Assembly: GCA_031841125.1 (NCBI GenBank)
Contig: CM063110.1
Span: 22,129,626 to 22,193,625 of the forward strand
Length of the DNA stretch: 64,000 nt
Direction: 5' to 3'
From: Acanthococcus lagerstroemiae
Taxonomy: Eukaryota; Arthropoda; Insecta; Hemiptera; Eriococcidae
The notes under the pieces were generated by a model that was given only the letters and a program-made list of their open reading frames with translations, had not been told where the DNA came from and did not search any database. Of the stretch, positions 47,004 to 59,482 are shown one piece after another. Position 1 is the first letter of the stretch. Every line of letters begins with the position of its first letter. The position numbers and the translations under genes are program-made.

Positions 47004-48338
47004 TTTTAAACGGAATTCCCGATTTAACACAAGCAGGTTACAAACACAAATTTGATGAGATGAATTGGAAGTAAGCGAAGGTTACATGTTTTTCTCTAAT
47101 TTACCATAAATTTAGAAATGAATTCAAAACTAAAGATCGCATCGAAAATTTATAATTTAGAAGTCAGAAACAAGAAACTACTCGGATTCAAACATTCACA
47201 GTAGGTATCAAAGTTCGAAATTGAAGATTCTGGTTTTCATATTTCATTTTCGTTTTCTTAAACTAACAGACTAAAGAAAGCAAGATCTCATTGCCAGGTT
47301 GCTACTAGACAGTCAGCAGTAGATGAGCAAAAATGTATATAGGTCCTAGCTTGGTCCTAGCGGCTAGCAGCCTGCAGTAAGTTACTTATAGGATTTACAT
47401 TCGAGTCGGCGACATGTCGCGAACAAACTTTTAAATAATGTCGGCGACAATTACGGATTTACATTTCCTTTCCAACTTCGTTGCAGGCCTATCACAGACA
47501 TGTCACGGACAACTTTTCCCCGAACCGACGAATGTCGGTTTGAGGAGGATGTCGCCCGACTTGAATGATGGATGATGGATGATGGTGGATTTGATGGTGG
47601 ATTTACATTCGAGTCGGCGACATTAGCGGACACACTAGCATTTAAAACTTAAAAGTTTGTCCGCGACATGTCACCGACTCTAATGTAAATCCACCATGAA
47701 AGACTATGCTAAACAAGGTTGTGGCAGGTGGCAGCATAACCTTCAGCTATTTGCATTTTTCTAAGTCCTCAAATATAGACCTAACTTCAATTTGATTTTA
47801 AGTCTTTTTTCTTAAACACGTTTTTTGCATAGTGTGAGTTTTTCTTGACACCGCACATGCGATTAATTTTACTGCGCAGTGCGCATGTCATTAGCATACT
47901 TGAACAATCAAAAAGAACTTCCAAGTTAGTATAATTCAGTGGAATGTAAGGCCCATTCTAATTCTCAAGTTTTTAATCAATGGCCGGATCGGGTCAATTG
48001 GTCAACTCCTTTTTCCTCGCCGTCTGAGCATCCACACATTCGAAGTTTTCCATCATTCCATGTCGAAATGTGAGATCACTCTGCTTAATTATAATCTCGG
48101 TTTATTAATTTTCGTCGTTCACTTCGAGCGAAACTAGTTCTTACTCGTATTTATTGCTTAATGATCTAAATTTTAGAGAAAATTACCGTGTCCAGTCATT
48201 CGTGTGTTTGCCATTGATTGCATTTCTAGTCGGAAGCGTTTCGTTGTGATTCATGGGTGTGAGGAAGATCAGAATACAAAAAATATGCGTACTCTAAGGA
48301 TATGTACAATTTATTTATAAGTATTCGTTCCTAAAATT
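47004..48338. promoter_or_regulatory. Shared 5' region of POLDIP3 and PTC7
   Basis: About 1.3 kb separates divergent starts. It contains an inverted-repeat element at 47391-47692. No core promoter element was recognised. Confidence 0.35.
47391..47692. mobile_element. Inverted-repeat element in a divergent promoter
   Basis: Left end GGATTTACATTCGAGTCGG continuing GACATGTCGCGAACAAAC; the right end is its inverse with about 3 mismatches over 45 bp. Extra internal partial copies of the same end start near 47455 and 47598. GACATGTCGCG-type palindromes recur several times. Confidence 0.6.
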
Positions 48339-50019
48339 ATGCAGTCGTTAGTGTGGACTGGAAGACTAGTCAGTCGTGCGTTGTGGAACAGCTTCTCGAA
48401 CTTCTCAACTTCCACGGATCCCTCTGTCAGTAAGAAGCTCGAACCACATTTATTGTCTGCTGCGTCCGGGTTCCCCAAGAATTGGAATGCTTCGGCGGTA
48501 ATAACCAAAGGCAAATTTGGTGATGATGCGTGGTTTTCAGCCAAATGGAAAACGGCAGATGTGATAGGTATGTTGAATAACGTACATGCTGGGGGGTGAA
48601 GGTTTCGGAAACTTTAAAGTATTTAACTTCAAAAAACTGTGTGGGTATTAATTAGTGGCTATTTTTAGTCGTTTAGGAATTACGTTATCTGGCCAGCTTT
48701 TTCGGATGTAAACACGGTAATTAAAACACTTTTAGTGTAAGGTTGGTGGAAAACTGAACTGTTTCCGGGTTGTCAATGTCATGTATTCGATCACTTCAGA
48801 AATCAACTTGGACAATATTTATAGGACATCGACAAATTTTGTTAATGCAGGGCTTTACTTACAGGAGTTGCCGACGGCGTGGGTGGCTGGAGAGAATATA
48901 ACATAGATCCCGGAGTGTTTTCAACTTTTTTAATGAAAACCTGCGAACGTTTTGTTACTAGCGGTAAATTCAATACCAGCGATCCTGTTAAGCTGCTGGC
49001 GTCGAGTTACTACGAAGTATTCGAGAATAAACAACAGATATTTGGTATGCATTCGTTTTTTTCAGCGCAGCGTCATTGTATCCTTTAATTTTGAAAATAC
49101 TGACTGGGCGTGATTGTGTTAGTAAGAAAATAATATTTTTTCTTGACGTTTCAGGTAGCAGTACTGCGTGCATATTAATTCTAAACCGAGACGCTAGTAC
49201 AGTACATACAGCCAATTTAGGAGACAGTGGTTTTGTAGTTGTTAGGCACGGGGTTGTAGTGCACAAGTCAGACGAGCAGCAACATTATTTTAATACTCCT
49301 TATCAATTGGGTGTGCCACCACCTCAGTATCGTAATGCGATCGCCGATAGGTATGAGTAAAGTCTGAAGTATTGGTAAATATGTACATACGATTCTAGAT
49401 CATTAGAAATTACGTTTGTTTTTGCAGTCCTGAAGCGGCGGGCAAATCTGATTTCCAAGTCGAAGATGGCGACGTCATATTGTTAGCAACAGACGGCGTC
49501 TTCGATAACGTACCATTGAAGTTACTCCTGACTGAACTTACCAGGTTGCAAGGCGAACGAGATATTTTGCAGATACAGAAGGTCGCGAACACAATCGCCT
49601 TGATGGCTCGTCGTCTTGCATTCGATGAAAATTACATGTCGCCGTTTGTAAAAGATGCTCAAAAGCAGGGTATTAGGGTTACAGGTGAGTGTCCTTGACA
49701 TAACTTATTCATTGTTGGTTGTACAGTTGCAGCACTTTCAGTTTGGAATTAAGTCTTCTGAGTTGAACCCAAATCCACTGTTTACATCGTCGTTTCATTT
49801 CATTTATTGCACATAAGTAATCTGAGCTGATGATGCGCACTGTTCTTACTCGAATGTCAGGGGACATTATTATACATATTGCAGTTCAGATCTTCTGGCC
49901 AATGAAAATCAAATAACTGAATCGATTACCAACTTTTCCTTTAATTTTGTTCTCTTTTCTTTTCAGGTGGCAAACCAGACGATATAACAGTATTGCTGGG
50001 AACGGTCGTTTTTTCTTAG
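48339..50019 (+). CDS. PTC7-type protein phosphatase (PP2C family)
   Basis: Mn/Mg-dependent serine/threonine phosphatase; in yeast and mammals PTC7/PPTC7 acts at mitochondria on CoQ biosynthesis and mitophagy control. Five exons join in phase: 48339-48567, 48865-49044, 49155-49350, 49428-49684 and 49967-50019, giving 304 aa, the same length as the human protein. PP2C motifs: VADGVGGW with Asp80, LGDSG with Asp160, ATDGVFDN with Asp224, and GGKPDDIT with Asp292/293. The N-terminus ([19 protein letters not shown]) is Arg-bearing and amphipathic, fitting a mitochondrial presequence. AATAAA lies at 50203-50208, and the gene converges with derlin-2. Confidence 0.95.
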
Positions 50020-50202
50020 AAGAATGTAGTAGTATTAAAGTATATTTTGTTATTGCCATAGAATTGAATTAAACGCCTTCCCGTACAGATTTGAACATTG
50101 AATCGTATTCTCGAGTATCCCTTTCCTTTTCGTGTGCTATAGTGCCACGTGTCTATTTTCTGTATTTTTATACGTTCTGATTTTTATTTTATTATTGAAA
50201 TG

Positions 50203-50208
50203 AATAAA
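50203..50208 (+). terminator. PTC7 polyadenylation signal
   Basis: AATAAA followed by an A-run, 184 bp past the stop. A weaker ATTAAA lies at about 50066. Confidence 0.5.
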
Positions 50209-50404
50209 AAAATGTTTGTAAAGATGTCATTATGTATTAAAGTTGTTTTGTGTAAACTGTGTCATTCGTTGATCATTAGCTCAGAGGTCGAACTGTTAAT
50301 TGATAAGCTAATCGCTGGCATTGTAGACGGAGGCTCGTGATAAACACGCCTTTTCGAATAGAACTCTCGCATTGACTGAGGAGTAAGATAATGACGTAAT
50401 ACAG

Positions 50405-50410
50405 TTTATT
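50405..50410 (-). terminator. Derlin-2 polyadenylation signal
   Basis: AATAAA on the minus strand, about 180 bp past the derlin-2 stop. It leaves about 200 bp to the PTC7 signal, so the two transcripts end close together without needing to overlap. Confidence 0.5.
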
Positions 50411-50590
50411 AGAAACGAAATAAAACAGCGTAGTACGCGAACATAGTTGAAGAAATTAATTCGTCTTCCGACCACCAAAAATCTGGTTTTCGGTACGAGA
50501 CCTTCCACATTTACAGCACTGTGGTAACATTCGACGTGACGAGAAATGGTCACTGGTTTTGAAAGCACTATAGATTTTTCATTTCGGTCT

Positions 50591-53500
50591 TCAGTTCTCG
50601 TTAGGACGCGCATCTGCATCGCCCCAGTTGAACCCGCCGGGACGATCTTCGGGTAGTGGGTTGTAATCTATGTCCGACGGCCGATTGTCGAAAAGTGTTT
50701 TCCTAGGACAGCGATCAGAGAGATCAATCAACATGTAATAACATGATATTCGAGCTGCGACTGAGCAAGTGAAAAAACACGCGAGTCCGAGAGAACGGAT
50801 ATCAAGAGAGCGATTTCGAAAGTTGCAAGGTTTATAATGTTGGGTAAATATCGGTCGCAAAACGTGTTATTAATCATTATATCACCGCATGGGCATCCGT
50901 ACGACTAAAATGTTGATACTGCGATAGCCATGACCTTTCCCCCGGGCAATCTAAGAAAATAATATGTTGGCGTTTGTATGGCAAGGCTCGAATTGATGTT
51001 TGATACCTCTTATTGACACTTGCACATAGAAATGGAGCCAGATCTGTTTTCAGACAGGGCACAGTAATTTACTATGCGCAAAAATAGCAATATCAACTGT
51101 ACGTCGGCAATACAAAAACAGGGCTGCGTTTTGTAACCAAACAAATTTTGGTATAACATTTGTAACGCAATGGGTTAACTTTTCCAGTTTGTAACCGGAA
51201 AACACTACATACATGTTGCGTTATGTTATGTAACACAATTTACCATCATTTCTAAGTTCTTTGGGTTAAAACTTGATTTATAATGTTAAGACAGTAACTG
51301 TAGCAGTATAACGAGAATATCGTTAATATAACATTGTACAGAGATTTATATATTACATTATAACATATTTATTGTTTGGTGATGTTATAGAGAGAATAAC
51401 GCGTGTTGTGATAACGATACGTTCATTTTTTTTACAACGCAATGCAACCTGTACAAGAATCAACTGAAATAGAAACATACTATCAATGAAGACCCTGACT
51501 CTGAGAATCATAGTACCTACATGTTGAAATTTCAATTTTAAACATATGTAGACATAGCACAATCCGCAGCCATTCTTCTAAAAATATAAACCCATCTTGG
51601 CTATAAAGTATAAACTGTACCTATGGAACAATAACTAGAACACTGATTCATGTGGATTCGTTCATGAGTAAATACCGAGTGAATGAAAGTGAAGTTAAAG
51701 AATTTGAGCGTATAATATCAGGTTTTCAAAGCCAGAGTGAGCAGAACAAATAAATGGTAACCCAGAAGGAATATTGGAAGAATAGCCAGAGCCAGAGTTG
51801 GAAGAACGCAAAAATCATCGTTCCTGTTCTCGTTTGTTCTTCTCTAACTGCATGATTCTCATTCATGTTCTTTGTTCTCTTTACCTTAAAATTACCAATG
51901 TTCCCATTTTCGTTCTCGTTTCCATATTGGCCCCGTTCCCGTTCTTATTCTCAATCCCATCATGTTTTTGTTCTCATTCTCGTTTTGGGAACGAGAACAT
52001 GCCGTTGTTCTTTTCGTTCTCGGTCATTCTTCCAACATCCGAGTACTGCAGGTTGATTTTTCCATTAAAAAAATTTATAATTGACGGTTTTAGGCTTTTA
52101 GAATTTTACTCTCATGCCAGCTGCAAAGGTGTTGGAAGCATGCAAAAATTATCTCATTCTCGTTCTCATTCGTTCTTCTCCAACTGCATGGTTTTCGTTC
52201 ATGCTCCTCGTTCTCCTTACCCTATATAGTTACTAACATTCCCGTTATTGTTCTCAACCCCATCATGTTCCTGTTTTTGTTCTCGTTCTGAGAACGAAAA
52301 CCGAGAACATGCCGTTTTTCTTCTCGTTCTTGTTCGTTCTTCCAACACTGGCCAGAACAAATGAATTTGGAAAAATGTTCAGCAAAACATGATCAGAACT
52401 AGAGAACTAATAAAGGAAAACATGGTGTGAGGCAGCAGTGTTGCCAAAAGTGAAAACTTGAATTCTGTTCCAAGATTTCCCACATTCTGCTAGCTTTTGC
52501 TGGATTACAAAAAAATTCTAAGTCTATTCAAAATGAATTTTCCAATGAGAAACGAGATGCTAAAATAAAATTTTGCTACTAAAAATAAAAAATGGTGTTA
52601 AATCTAGCAGTTAAAATGCCATTCTGGCAACACTAGGAAGCATGGTGGGGATCTGCTGACAAGAACCATAATTATTTACTGAAAGAAAATAAAGCCCCCC
52701 CCCCCTTCACAGTCGACGGCCAAAAACAAAAGGGGACTAAAATTATTACATTCCTTACTTTCCATCAGGGATACGGAAGCCAAATGATACAGCTTCCGCT
52801 TCCGGCTTCTAGCCTCAGTATATGAAGTATGAACTTCAATTTTTTTCGGCTTTTTGCATCTAGCTTCCAGCTTCTTTTACTTATTCTCACCATTTCACTC
52901 TCACTAACCTTTTTTTGTCTCTCTTTTTCTTCTACTTTTTTTAGATAAAAAAACATGATAACCAATTTTCATAAAATTGTAATAAGCCGATTGGAAGCTG
53001 AAAAAACTTCATTCAGCTTCCAACTCTTAAAACTGCAAAAACTACCTGCTTCTCCGCATCCCTGCTTTCCATTAAATAATATAAATACCTTAACACGGGG
53101 TGACTTTGCTCACTTTTTCCTGTACTTTCAAGTTTGACGCGCTCTACAAACCGTAAAAACTAGGCTAAAGAACCGGGATATTTTTTTTTAATTTTTATGG
53201 TACATTGTAGAATACATTCCCTAAAAGACTGTGACACCCCCTGCTCTACAAATTTTTCCACAAAACTGAGGAGCTTACTTCCATAGTGACCTAAGTCGGA
53301 AACAGCAAATGTTAGTAAAATGAGAAAATATACACTATAGCATGTGGGTGATGAAAAGTGCTATCTATTAACTGGTCTGATGGTGGTGGGGCATATATGG
53401 TGGTGCACGCACGCCAAATTGGCCCCGGGACACCGCACCCTCTACCCTGGAATTACCCCGATTGGGCCTGCGTCAGGATAGGGGGAATCTAGCAACTGGT

Positions 53501-56500
53501 ATGGGTAGAGCACCTAGAAACAACAGAGTACTAACATCCGCCATTTTCAGTCGCCTAGTGCCCGACGATTTACAATTCGATACGCGGAACGTTCTGGTAG
53601 TTGAAGTGTACAACTAGAGAATGCAGGTATTGTGATGTGTGGAGAGTTCATTAGGCATCCAATTTGAGTAACAAATGTGGCAACCTCTGGACTTAGGCCA
53701 CTGGGGAATCAACTATACACGGTAAGTATGCCGACTGTGCAGTAAGAAAAAAATATTGCGCAGTGCTTTGAAATCGTGCTGAGAACAACAAATAAAAGAG
53801 CCCAAAGAATATTGATTTTGATCTGCTTGCTATTTCTCATACACTTTTTCACATTCTTTATCCACTATTTTGGGATTCGTTTTCTTTTTTGTATTTTCTA
53901 TATTGCGAACAATCATTTAGTAGTGTTGATTACAAGAACATGACTTAAACAAGCAGTATTCTCTTTACTTCTTTTTCCGGCGAAATCATTCACAGATAAT
54001 TTCTTAGAAGACGGGTCCCATCCTTATAGCGCATTTCGGGATTCAGGCCAGTTTGGAAAGATGTTACAGCACGGTGTTAGTTCATAACATGACCTGCTAG
54101 ACAGAACCACTAATTGCAAACTGATAAAATTGGACTTAGACCACTATGGAGGTAAGCCTTCAATTATGAAATAAGTGGGCCAAGCGGTACCGCGATAGGA
54201 CGATGTATGCAAACAAACTAAGAAATGTTAACCATAAGAACTGTACTCCTTCTTTATTCCCAAAATCATAAGAAAAAATCCAATGAAACCTTTTCTTTGG
54301 AAGGCCGAGCCCTAATACACAAACGCGTGTCCTCGGCATCTCTCAAATGCATAAACATCCGATGTGTATTTGTACTTTTTCATTCACTAGCAATAAGACA
54401 GAACATCAAAGTTCATCGCTTACTGGCTCGAAGAACAAAAAATGAACAATTGTGTGCAAAATCAACCCCCACGGTTTTTCCGTTTTCACCAACTGCTACA
54501 TCCCTATGCTAATTAATACACAATAGTTTACTTCTATCATGACCGCGATCAGATTCCGAGGTAATGATACCAAAACGACCCGGTAACATTGCCTGGAAAC
54601 GGGAAATAGCGGAATTACACTGAGCTGGTTTTATGCGATAGCTACAACATCCTACATTACAACGAGTCACGTGTCAGTGTTGCCCCATGTTCTATTTTCC
54701 CCTCGCGCTCCTGGGAATAATGAAAACATACGTGTGCCAAGTCACCCCGTGATTGCGAAATTACCTCATATCATGGAAAAAGAAATAAATAAATAAAAAT
54801 GAGGGAAAAATAAGAGCATCAAAAAACGATGTTCACGATTACTAAGCATTCCACTAAACTGTAACAATTTTTCCATTTCAAAGATGAGCGACAGCCAAGT
54901 ACATGATGATGAGATTATTACGCTTATGGGTAGAGCATGAGTAACAAATGGTGCACTTCTTATTCGAGCGTAATTCCAAATGAACCAATTACAAAAGTTC
55001 TCATGAACGGAACTGGGGCAAATCGCCATCCAAAATGATTCATGGCCTTGGACTCAGCTTTCTTTTGAATAACGAAAAACAATCCATCCACTTGCATGCT
55101 AGGGACATAAGACTTCTTTTCATCTCATGGGCTGAAATTGGGCTGCAAACCATCACGAATTGCGACTTGTTCTAGTCTCGCTTACGATGACTTGTGATGT
55201 GTTCATCGGGGATTGCGCTGAAAGAAGAAGAATTCCATTTGTTCTGCACATGAGACATGAGTGTAATAATCCCATGATGTACTCGGTTATCGTTCTATTT
55301 GTTCTGCTCATGCGCGTAATAATCTCATGATGTAATTGGTTACCACTTAATTTCAGAATTTAAATTGTTAAGTCTGGTAGAATGTTCAAAAATTGTGAAA
55401 ATTGTTTGTTTTTCTGGTTGTTTGGTCAGCAGCACCCAGCCCAGCCACTTAATAAAGAGTTTTCATGCTGCTCTGCCAGTGTTTTGCTCAAGATTTTTCG
55501 TAACTGACCGATTTATCTCTTCTGGTTATTGGTCCGGTATTTGTTCTGCTTTACCGCTTTCCACTCAGCTCAATGTATTGGCGTCATTGTGACAGGAATT
55601 ACAATGTTATATCAAAAGTCACTTCGCTCCAAAATGTAGCTCTGATTGATAGGTACATACCGGCTTGGTTTCTGCTTCAATAAATCACACATAATTTTTT
55701 TGTGTGCAATTGTAAGAATTGAAACCCCAATTGTGAAGACAACCATAGTCAGTTTCGAATTTTTGACTTAGATGACAGACTGAGCTATATCTACTGCTCA
55801 GATGGATGAACTTTCTGGTTTTCATTTTCAGATGACTTGATACAATAAACTGCAATGTTATTGCATAATGCGGATACAGCTCACTCTGTCATTCAAGTCA
55901 AAAAATGGAACCAACTATAATTATTTTTACAATTAGGGTTTCAATATTGTATTAGAAACATTTTGCCGCAGAAAACTGTTCCGCAGCCATTCATGATTGA
56001 CGAAGCCACAGCCATGATCAGAATTCACTGGATTTTCGTTAGTTGCCACTTTTTCTTTCTCTTGTGCGTGCGCTTATAGGGCGATTAGTAATTTATTAAT
56101 GAATGTTACCGATTACCGTAGAATACTTACAGGAAAGTAGGAGTTTTCAACACCCGGAAACCGCCTTGTTGTAAAGGAAAGATATCTTCTAGAAAGTAAT
56201 ACAAATGACCGACACCCATTCCGAGAAAATCAACGACGACTGTGTTACCCAATAGAACAGAAAAGATGAGTAATACCCATGGTAAGAACGGGGCCTGAAA
56301 TAAAATGTAGAAAAGAAAATTAGTACATTGGCACTTCCAATCTTAGACGAGCCGAAGAAATCTCATTTACAAGGGTTATTATTTGGCATATATTACATAT
56401 TTGATTTACACTGCATATGGAAGAGGGCATACAGTGAAGCTGGTATGACGACTCCAGAAGAAACTTCAGAGTGTTACAGTTACAAAAATTGTATATTGCC

Positions 56501-59482
56501 AAATCGGGGACTCGAAGACAAACTCTACTCAATTACAACAGTCCAACAGAAATCTCACGATAACCTTCGATGATGAAAATTCGAATTTCTTTCCCCAGAT
56601 ACATAATCTAGAGTGAACCCACTGCTGGGAAGGGGGAAGGAGAAACCACCTACTTCGCGTTTATTATTATTTTTTCTATGTCAAACGGTGGGTTGTATCT
56701 AGGTGTTCATTCTGAATTCCGAGGAAAGCAGAATCGTAACTTTTCTCAACTGGTTGTTTCTGCTTCAAGCATTCAAGCGACGCAATGCCAGCCAGTTCCA
56801 GGGCCATGGATGTCCAATTCATCGCCGCTGGGGAAGGATGGGACAGATCTATTCAGACCGGGCAAATTGTAGGTTCGGTGGCATCGATTGAAGAAAAACT
56901 GATAACGAAAAGGGGGCGAAAAGGGGGAGTTCGGCACAGCAGTTATGGCAATTTTAACGTTTTTTCAAAATATCTCAAGAATGAATGTGGTTAACGGAAA
57001 ATTGAAAAGAACACGCCTTGTAGCAAATTTTTATCGAAATCCGAGTGATTTCCTTTTTCGCATAAAAATAGCATTGCATCGTTGTTGTTTTTGTTTGCCC
57101 GGTCCGAATAGCGAGGTTAATGTGTTAATTAACGGAGCAGGGTCTCAAAAAGTCTACGAATTAAAGTGATAATCATGGCTACACCTCGCAGGTAAAGTTC
57201 ACCAAGTTCATTAAAAAAGTGAAACCAATCCAGTTCTAAAAGCTCTCATCAATTGTCCAACAGCACGAGTGGTCTTCAACCCAAAAATCTTTCAGATTAC
57301 ATTTTCTTATGAACGTTTGGAAGTTTAAATTGCTCTTTTTAAAATTTACAAAGTGGAATTCGTGAACTTGGCCAACAAGCCGACGATAGGTTCATGAGCG
57401 TAGATTGCTATTGTTCATAGCAGTCTGGTCAACAGTTTCAATGGAATAGGCGAAGACAAAATAGCAGGATTAATTTCTAAGAAAATCAAAATACATCGTT
57501 AACTTGCATTTTATAAGTTATTATAGTATGAATTTTATATTAAAATAAAAAGGTTTTAATATAATAAAAAGATGAAAAGGATAAAACAGAAAAATAATAC
57601 AATACAGACACCTTATGAAAACGAAACTGTCTATGTATGAGTTTCATGGTAACATTAGGCGATCTAAAAATGTTTTTTTTTACAAAGCTTCACACAATTT
57701 ATAGCAGAGGAAATAGGTTAAGTTAAAAAATAAATTTGTAGAAAAACCGAGCGTTTACCGAGTTTGAAGCCGGTAAAATGTTATCAGGGAGTTAAAAATG
57801 ACCAATGTCAGACTTTAGATTGGTTATGTGTTCCACGTGGTTTTATACCAAAAAGTTTCCCACTTTTCTAAAATGATAACTCCCCTGAAAAGTCATCGAA
57901 TTACGTTTAATTATATTTCGCCAAGGTCATACATACACTTTGAATCTAAATATTTCCACACGAAATGACGTAAGTAAAGCTTAATTCGGGTCAAGATGGA
58001 AATACTCATGAATTAACAACTAAGAGTTTCGTTCGCATTACTTAATGTACGAGTAAGAAACACGGAGAAAAATTCTATGAATGAGGATCCATCCATTGTT
58101 AGAGTGACACTGGAAATCAGATAATTTGTCTCTCAGGGTAATTCATTTAATTATGAAACTACTTCTTACTGAACAAGTTTAATCATGGCACTTCATGCAA
58201 ACGATATCACATAGTTCTTATCGCCCAACGATAAACTGTTTCTATTGACCAGCTACATAAATCTAATTCGATGATTAATCTCCAATAGACAGAACGAAAC
58301 GCCACGTTCGCAGTTACTATTATGAACGCTCAATTATTTAGTATGTACATATAATCCTATACGTATTTCTTGTAGTAGATGTACCTACGTAATACAAGTT
58401 CAATTTGTCAATCAACCTCTTAATCTTAAAATCATACTTCACAGACCTGAAAATTTAGAAGTCCAAAAAAGTTCATTCTTAAATAAGGATTTCTTCGTGC
58501 CCAAACGTAGACTAGCATTATGGTGAACGCCTGCCCTAAAAATAATAAATTAGTAAAAAATGCACAACACTGACGTAAGTGTTAAGGAAAATATGCACCA
58601 TAAAAATACGAATGACTTTACGTAAACTAATCGATTGATCAGGTAATAGTAAAAAAAAAATAGTTTTCAGTCCTGCTTTACATTTTATCGCTCCAGCCTA
58701 CTTAAATGACCAGCAGTGAAAATGAGGGAAAATTAAATTATATTCGATATCAGGCCCACGATCAGTTCCCAACAGATGTAATATCTGTTTGTTGAGATCT
58801 GAGACTGCCAAGTTCATCTTCTACGACAAATTTGACATTTTCTCACTGCTCGAATCACCGACCCTTACAACAAATACTCAGAAATCAAGAAAAAGGATAC
58901 AATCATGCAGATGCCACCGAATAAAAACATCACAACAAAATCAGCAGTTCGATTACGAAATGATCCTTCTTCCAGCATTTTACAATATCGATATGTGAAA
59001 ACCATATTGAAAAAGAAGTTGAAACCGAAGGTACCGAAGTACAAAAAGGTCGTCATTAACCGCCAAACCTAAAATACAGTCACGAAGGATATTAAATTAA
59101 TAATATCGAGAAAATACAGCAAAATAAGCACCTGGTGGATCTGTCAACTAATTTAACACTCGGAATAAAATGTAGGTAAGAAACTGATACTCACATGAAA
59201 GTGCTTAACAATTAACGTAGGGTTGAAATACAGTTGGAAAGGAGATATTAAATCTAGTTGCTGCAACAAACATTTGAATTATATATTATAAATCGCAGAT
59301 TTGATCCACTTTCGACAGTTGGCCGGGTTACAGTAATGACAAGAAATGTTGGGAGATTCGATACTACGCAGGTTATAACAGATACTTACGACTGCTGTAG
59401 TCGTAATTACACAAGCTGTTGTATAGGCCCTGGTCACGACGGGCATTTGCATGTACTCCTGAACCAAAGTTTGATACGCCAT
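50591..59482 (-). CDS. Derlin-2 (ER rhomboid pseudoprotease, ERAD)
   Basis: ER membrane protein of the retrotranslocation pathway that delivers misfolded proteins to p97/VCP. Six exons join in phase: 59390-59482, 59195-59260, 58901-59068, 58447-58569, 56131-56294 and 50591-50702, giving 241 aa (human 239). It starts [20 protein letters not shown]. The WR motif is at 55-56, and the GxxxG motif GMGVG at 175-179. Catalytic rhomboid residues are absent, as expected for derlins. The intron between exons 3 and 4 looks U12-type. The last exon, 5.4 kb away, encodes [15 protein letters not shown] and then DADARPNEN, so the p97-binding SHP box is poorly conserved. Introns hold several transposon copies. 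It is divergent from eL33 and convergent with PTC7. Confidence 0.95.
51793..52350. mobile_element. Pyrimidine-rich hAT-like MITE, copy 1
   Basis: Starts CAGAGTTGGAAGAACGC and ends CGTTCTTCCAACACTG. The flanks GCCAGAGC and GCCAGAAC match 7 of 8. The body is full of GTTCTCGTTCT repeats and holds two sub-units, each with TTCTYYAACTGCATG. The second copy is at 61851-62430. Confidence 0.65.
52766..53064. mobile_element. hAT-like MITE with exact 8-bp target duplication
   Basis: Starts CAGGGATACGGAAGCC and ends GCTTCTCCGCATCCCTG. CTTTCCAT is duplicated exactly (52758-52765 and 53065-53072). The body is rich in GGCTTCCAGCTT motifs, reminiscent of the element at 19176-19752. Length 299 bp, non-coding. 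Confidence 0.75.
56295..58446 (-). other. Derlin-2 intron 4
   Basis: A 2.15-kb intron with no exon seen; the coding frame runs directly from exon 4 to exon 5 without a gap in alignment. It contains the MITE copy at 56851-57109. The rest is AT-rich. Confidence 0.45.
56851..57109. mobile_element. MITE with ATTCAGACCGGGCAAA ends, copy 2
   Basis: The left end ATTCAGACCGGGCAAATT pairs with the inverse of TTTGCCCGGTCCGAAT. Internal sequence such as CAAAATATCTCAAGAATGAA matches the reverse complement of the copy at 32464-32769. Confidence 0.6.
58570..58900 (-). other. Probable U12-type (minor spliceosome) intron in derlin-2
   Basis: The donor after Ile109 reads GTATCCTTT, the U12 consensus. TTCCTTAAC, the U12 branch-point consensus, lies at 58581-58589. 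The 3' AG at 58571-58570 is 12 nt from the branch A. There is no long pyrimidine tract before this AG. Using it joins GGICMI to [16 protein letters not shown] in phase, with exactly the length of human derlin-2. The next downstream AG would delete 11 residues and break the frame. Confidence 0.85.

Larger units (their letters stand above)
50703..56130 (-). other. Derlin-2 last intron
   Basis: A 5.4-kb intron. It contains the hAT-like elements at 51793-52350 and 52766-53064. A two-copy tandem duplication lies at about 55225-55345 (TTTGTTCTGCACATGAG and TTTGTTCTGCTCATG, each followed by AATCYCATGATGTA). The part 53070-55200 shows no recognised feature. Confidence 0.45.

Noticed and set aside
51798..52229. 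143-codon Phe/Ser/Arg-rich ORF
   Set aside because: It is a translation of the GTTCTCGTTCT-type repeat in a hAT-like element and recurs in the second copy at 61851-62430.
58447..58546. Derlin-2 exon 4 starting at the AG just before GGCAGGCG
   Set aside because: It would be out of phase with exon 3 and would drop 11 membrane residues. The upstream AG next to a U12 branch site gives the exact family length.
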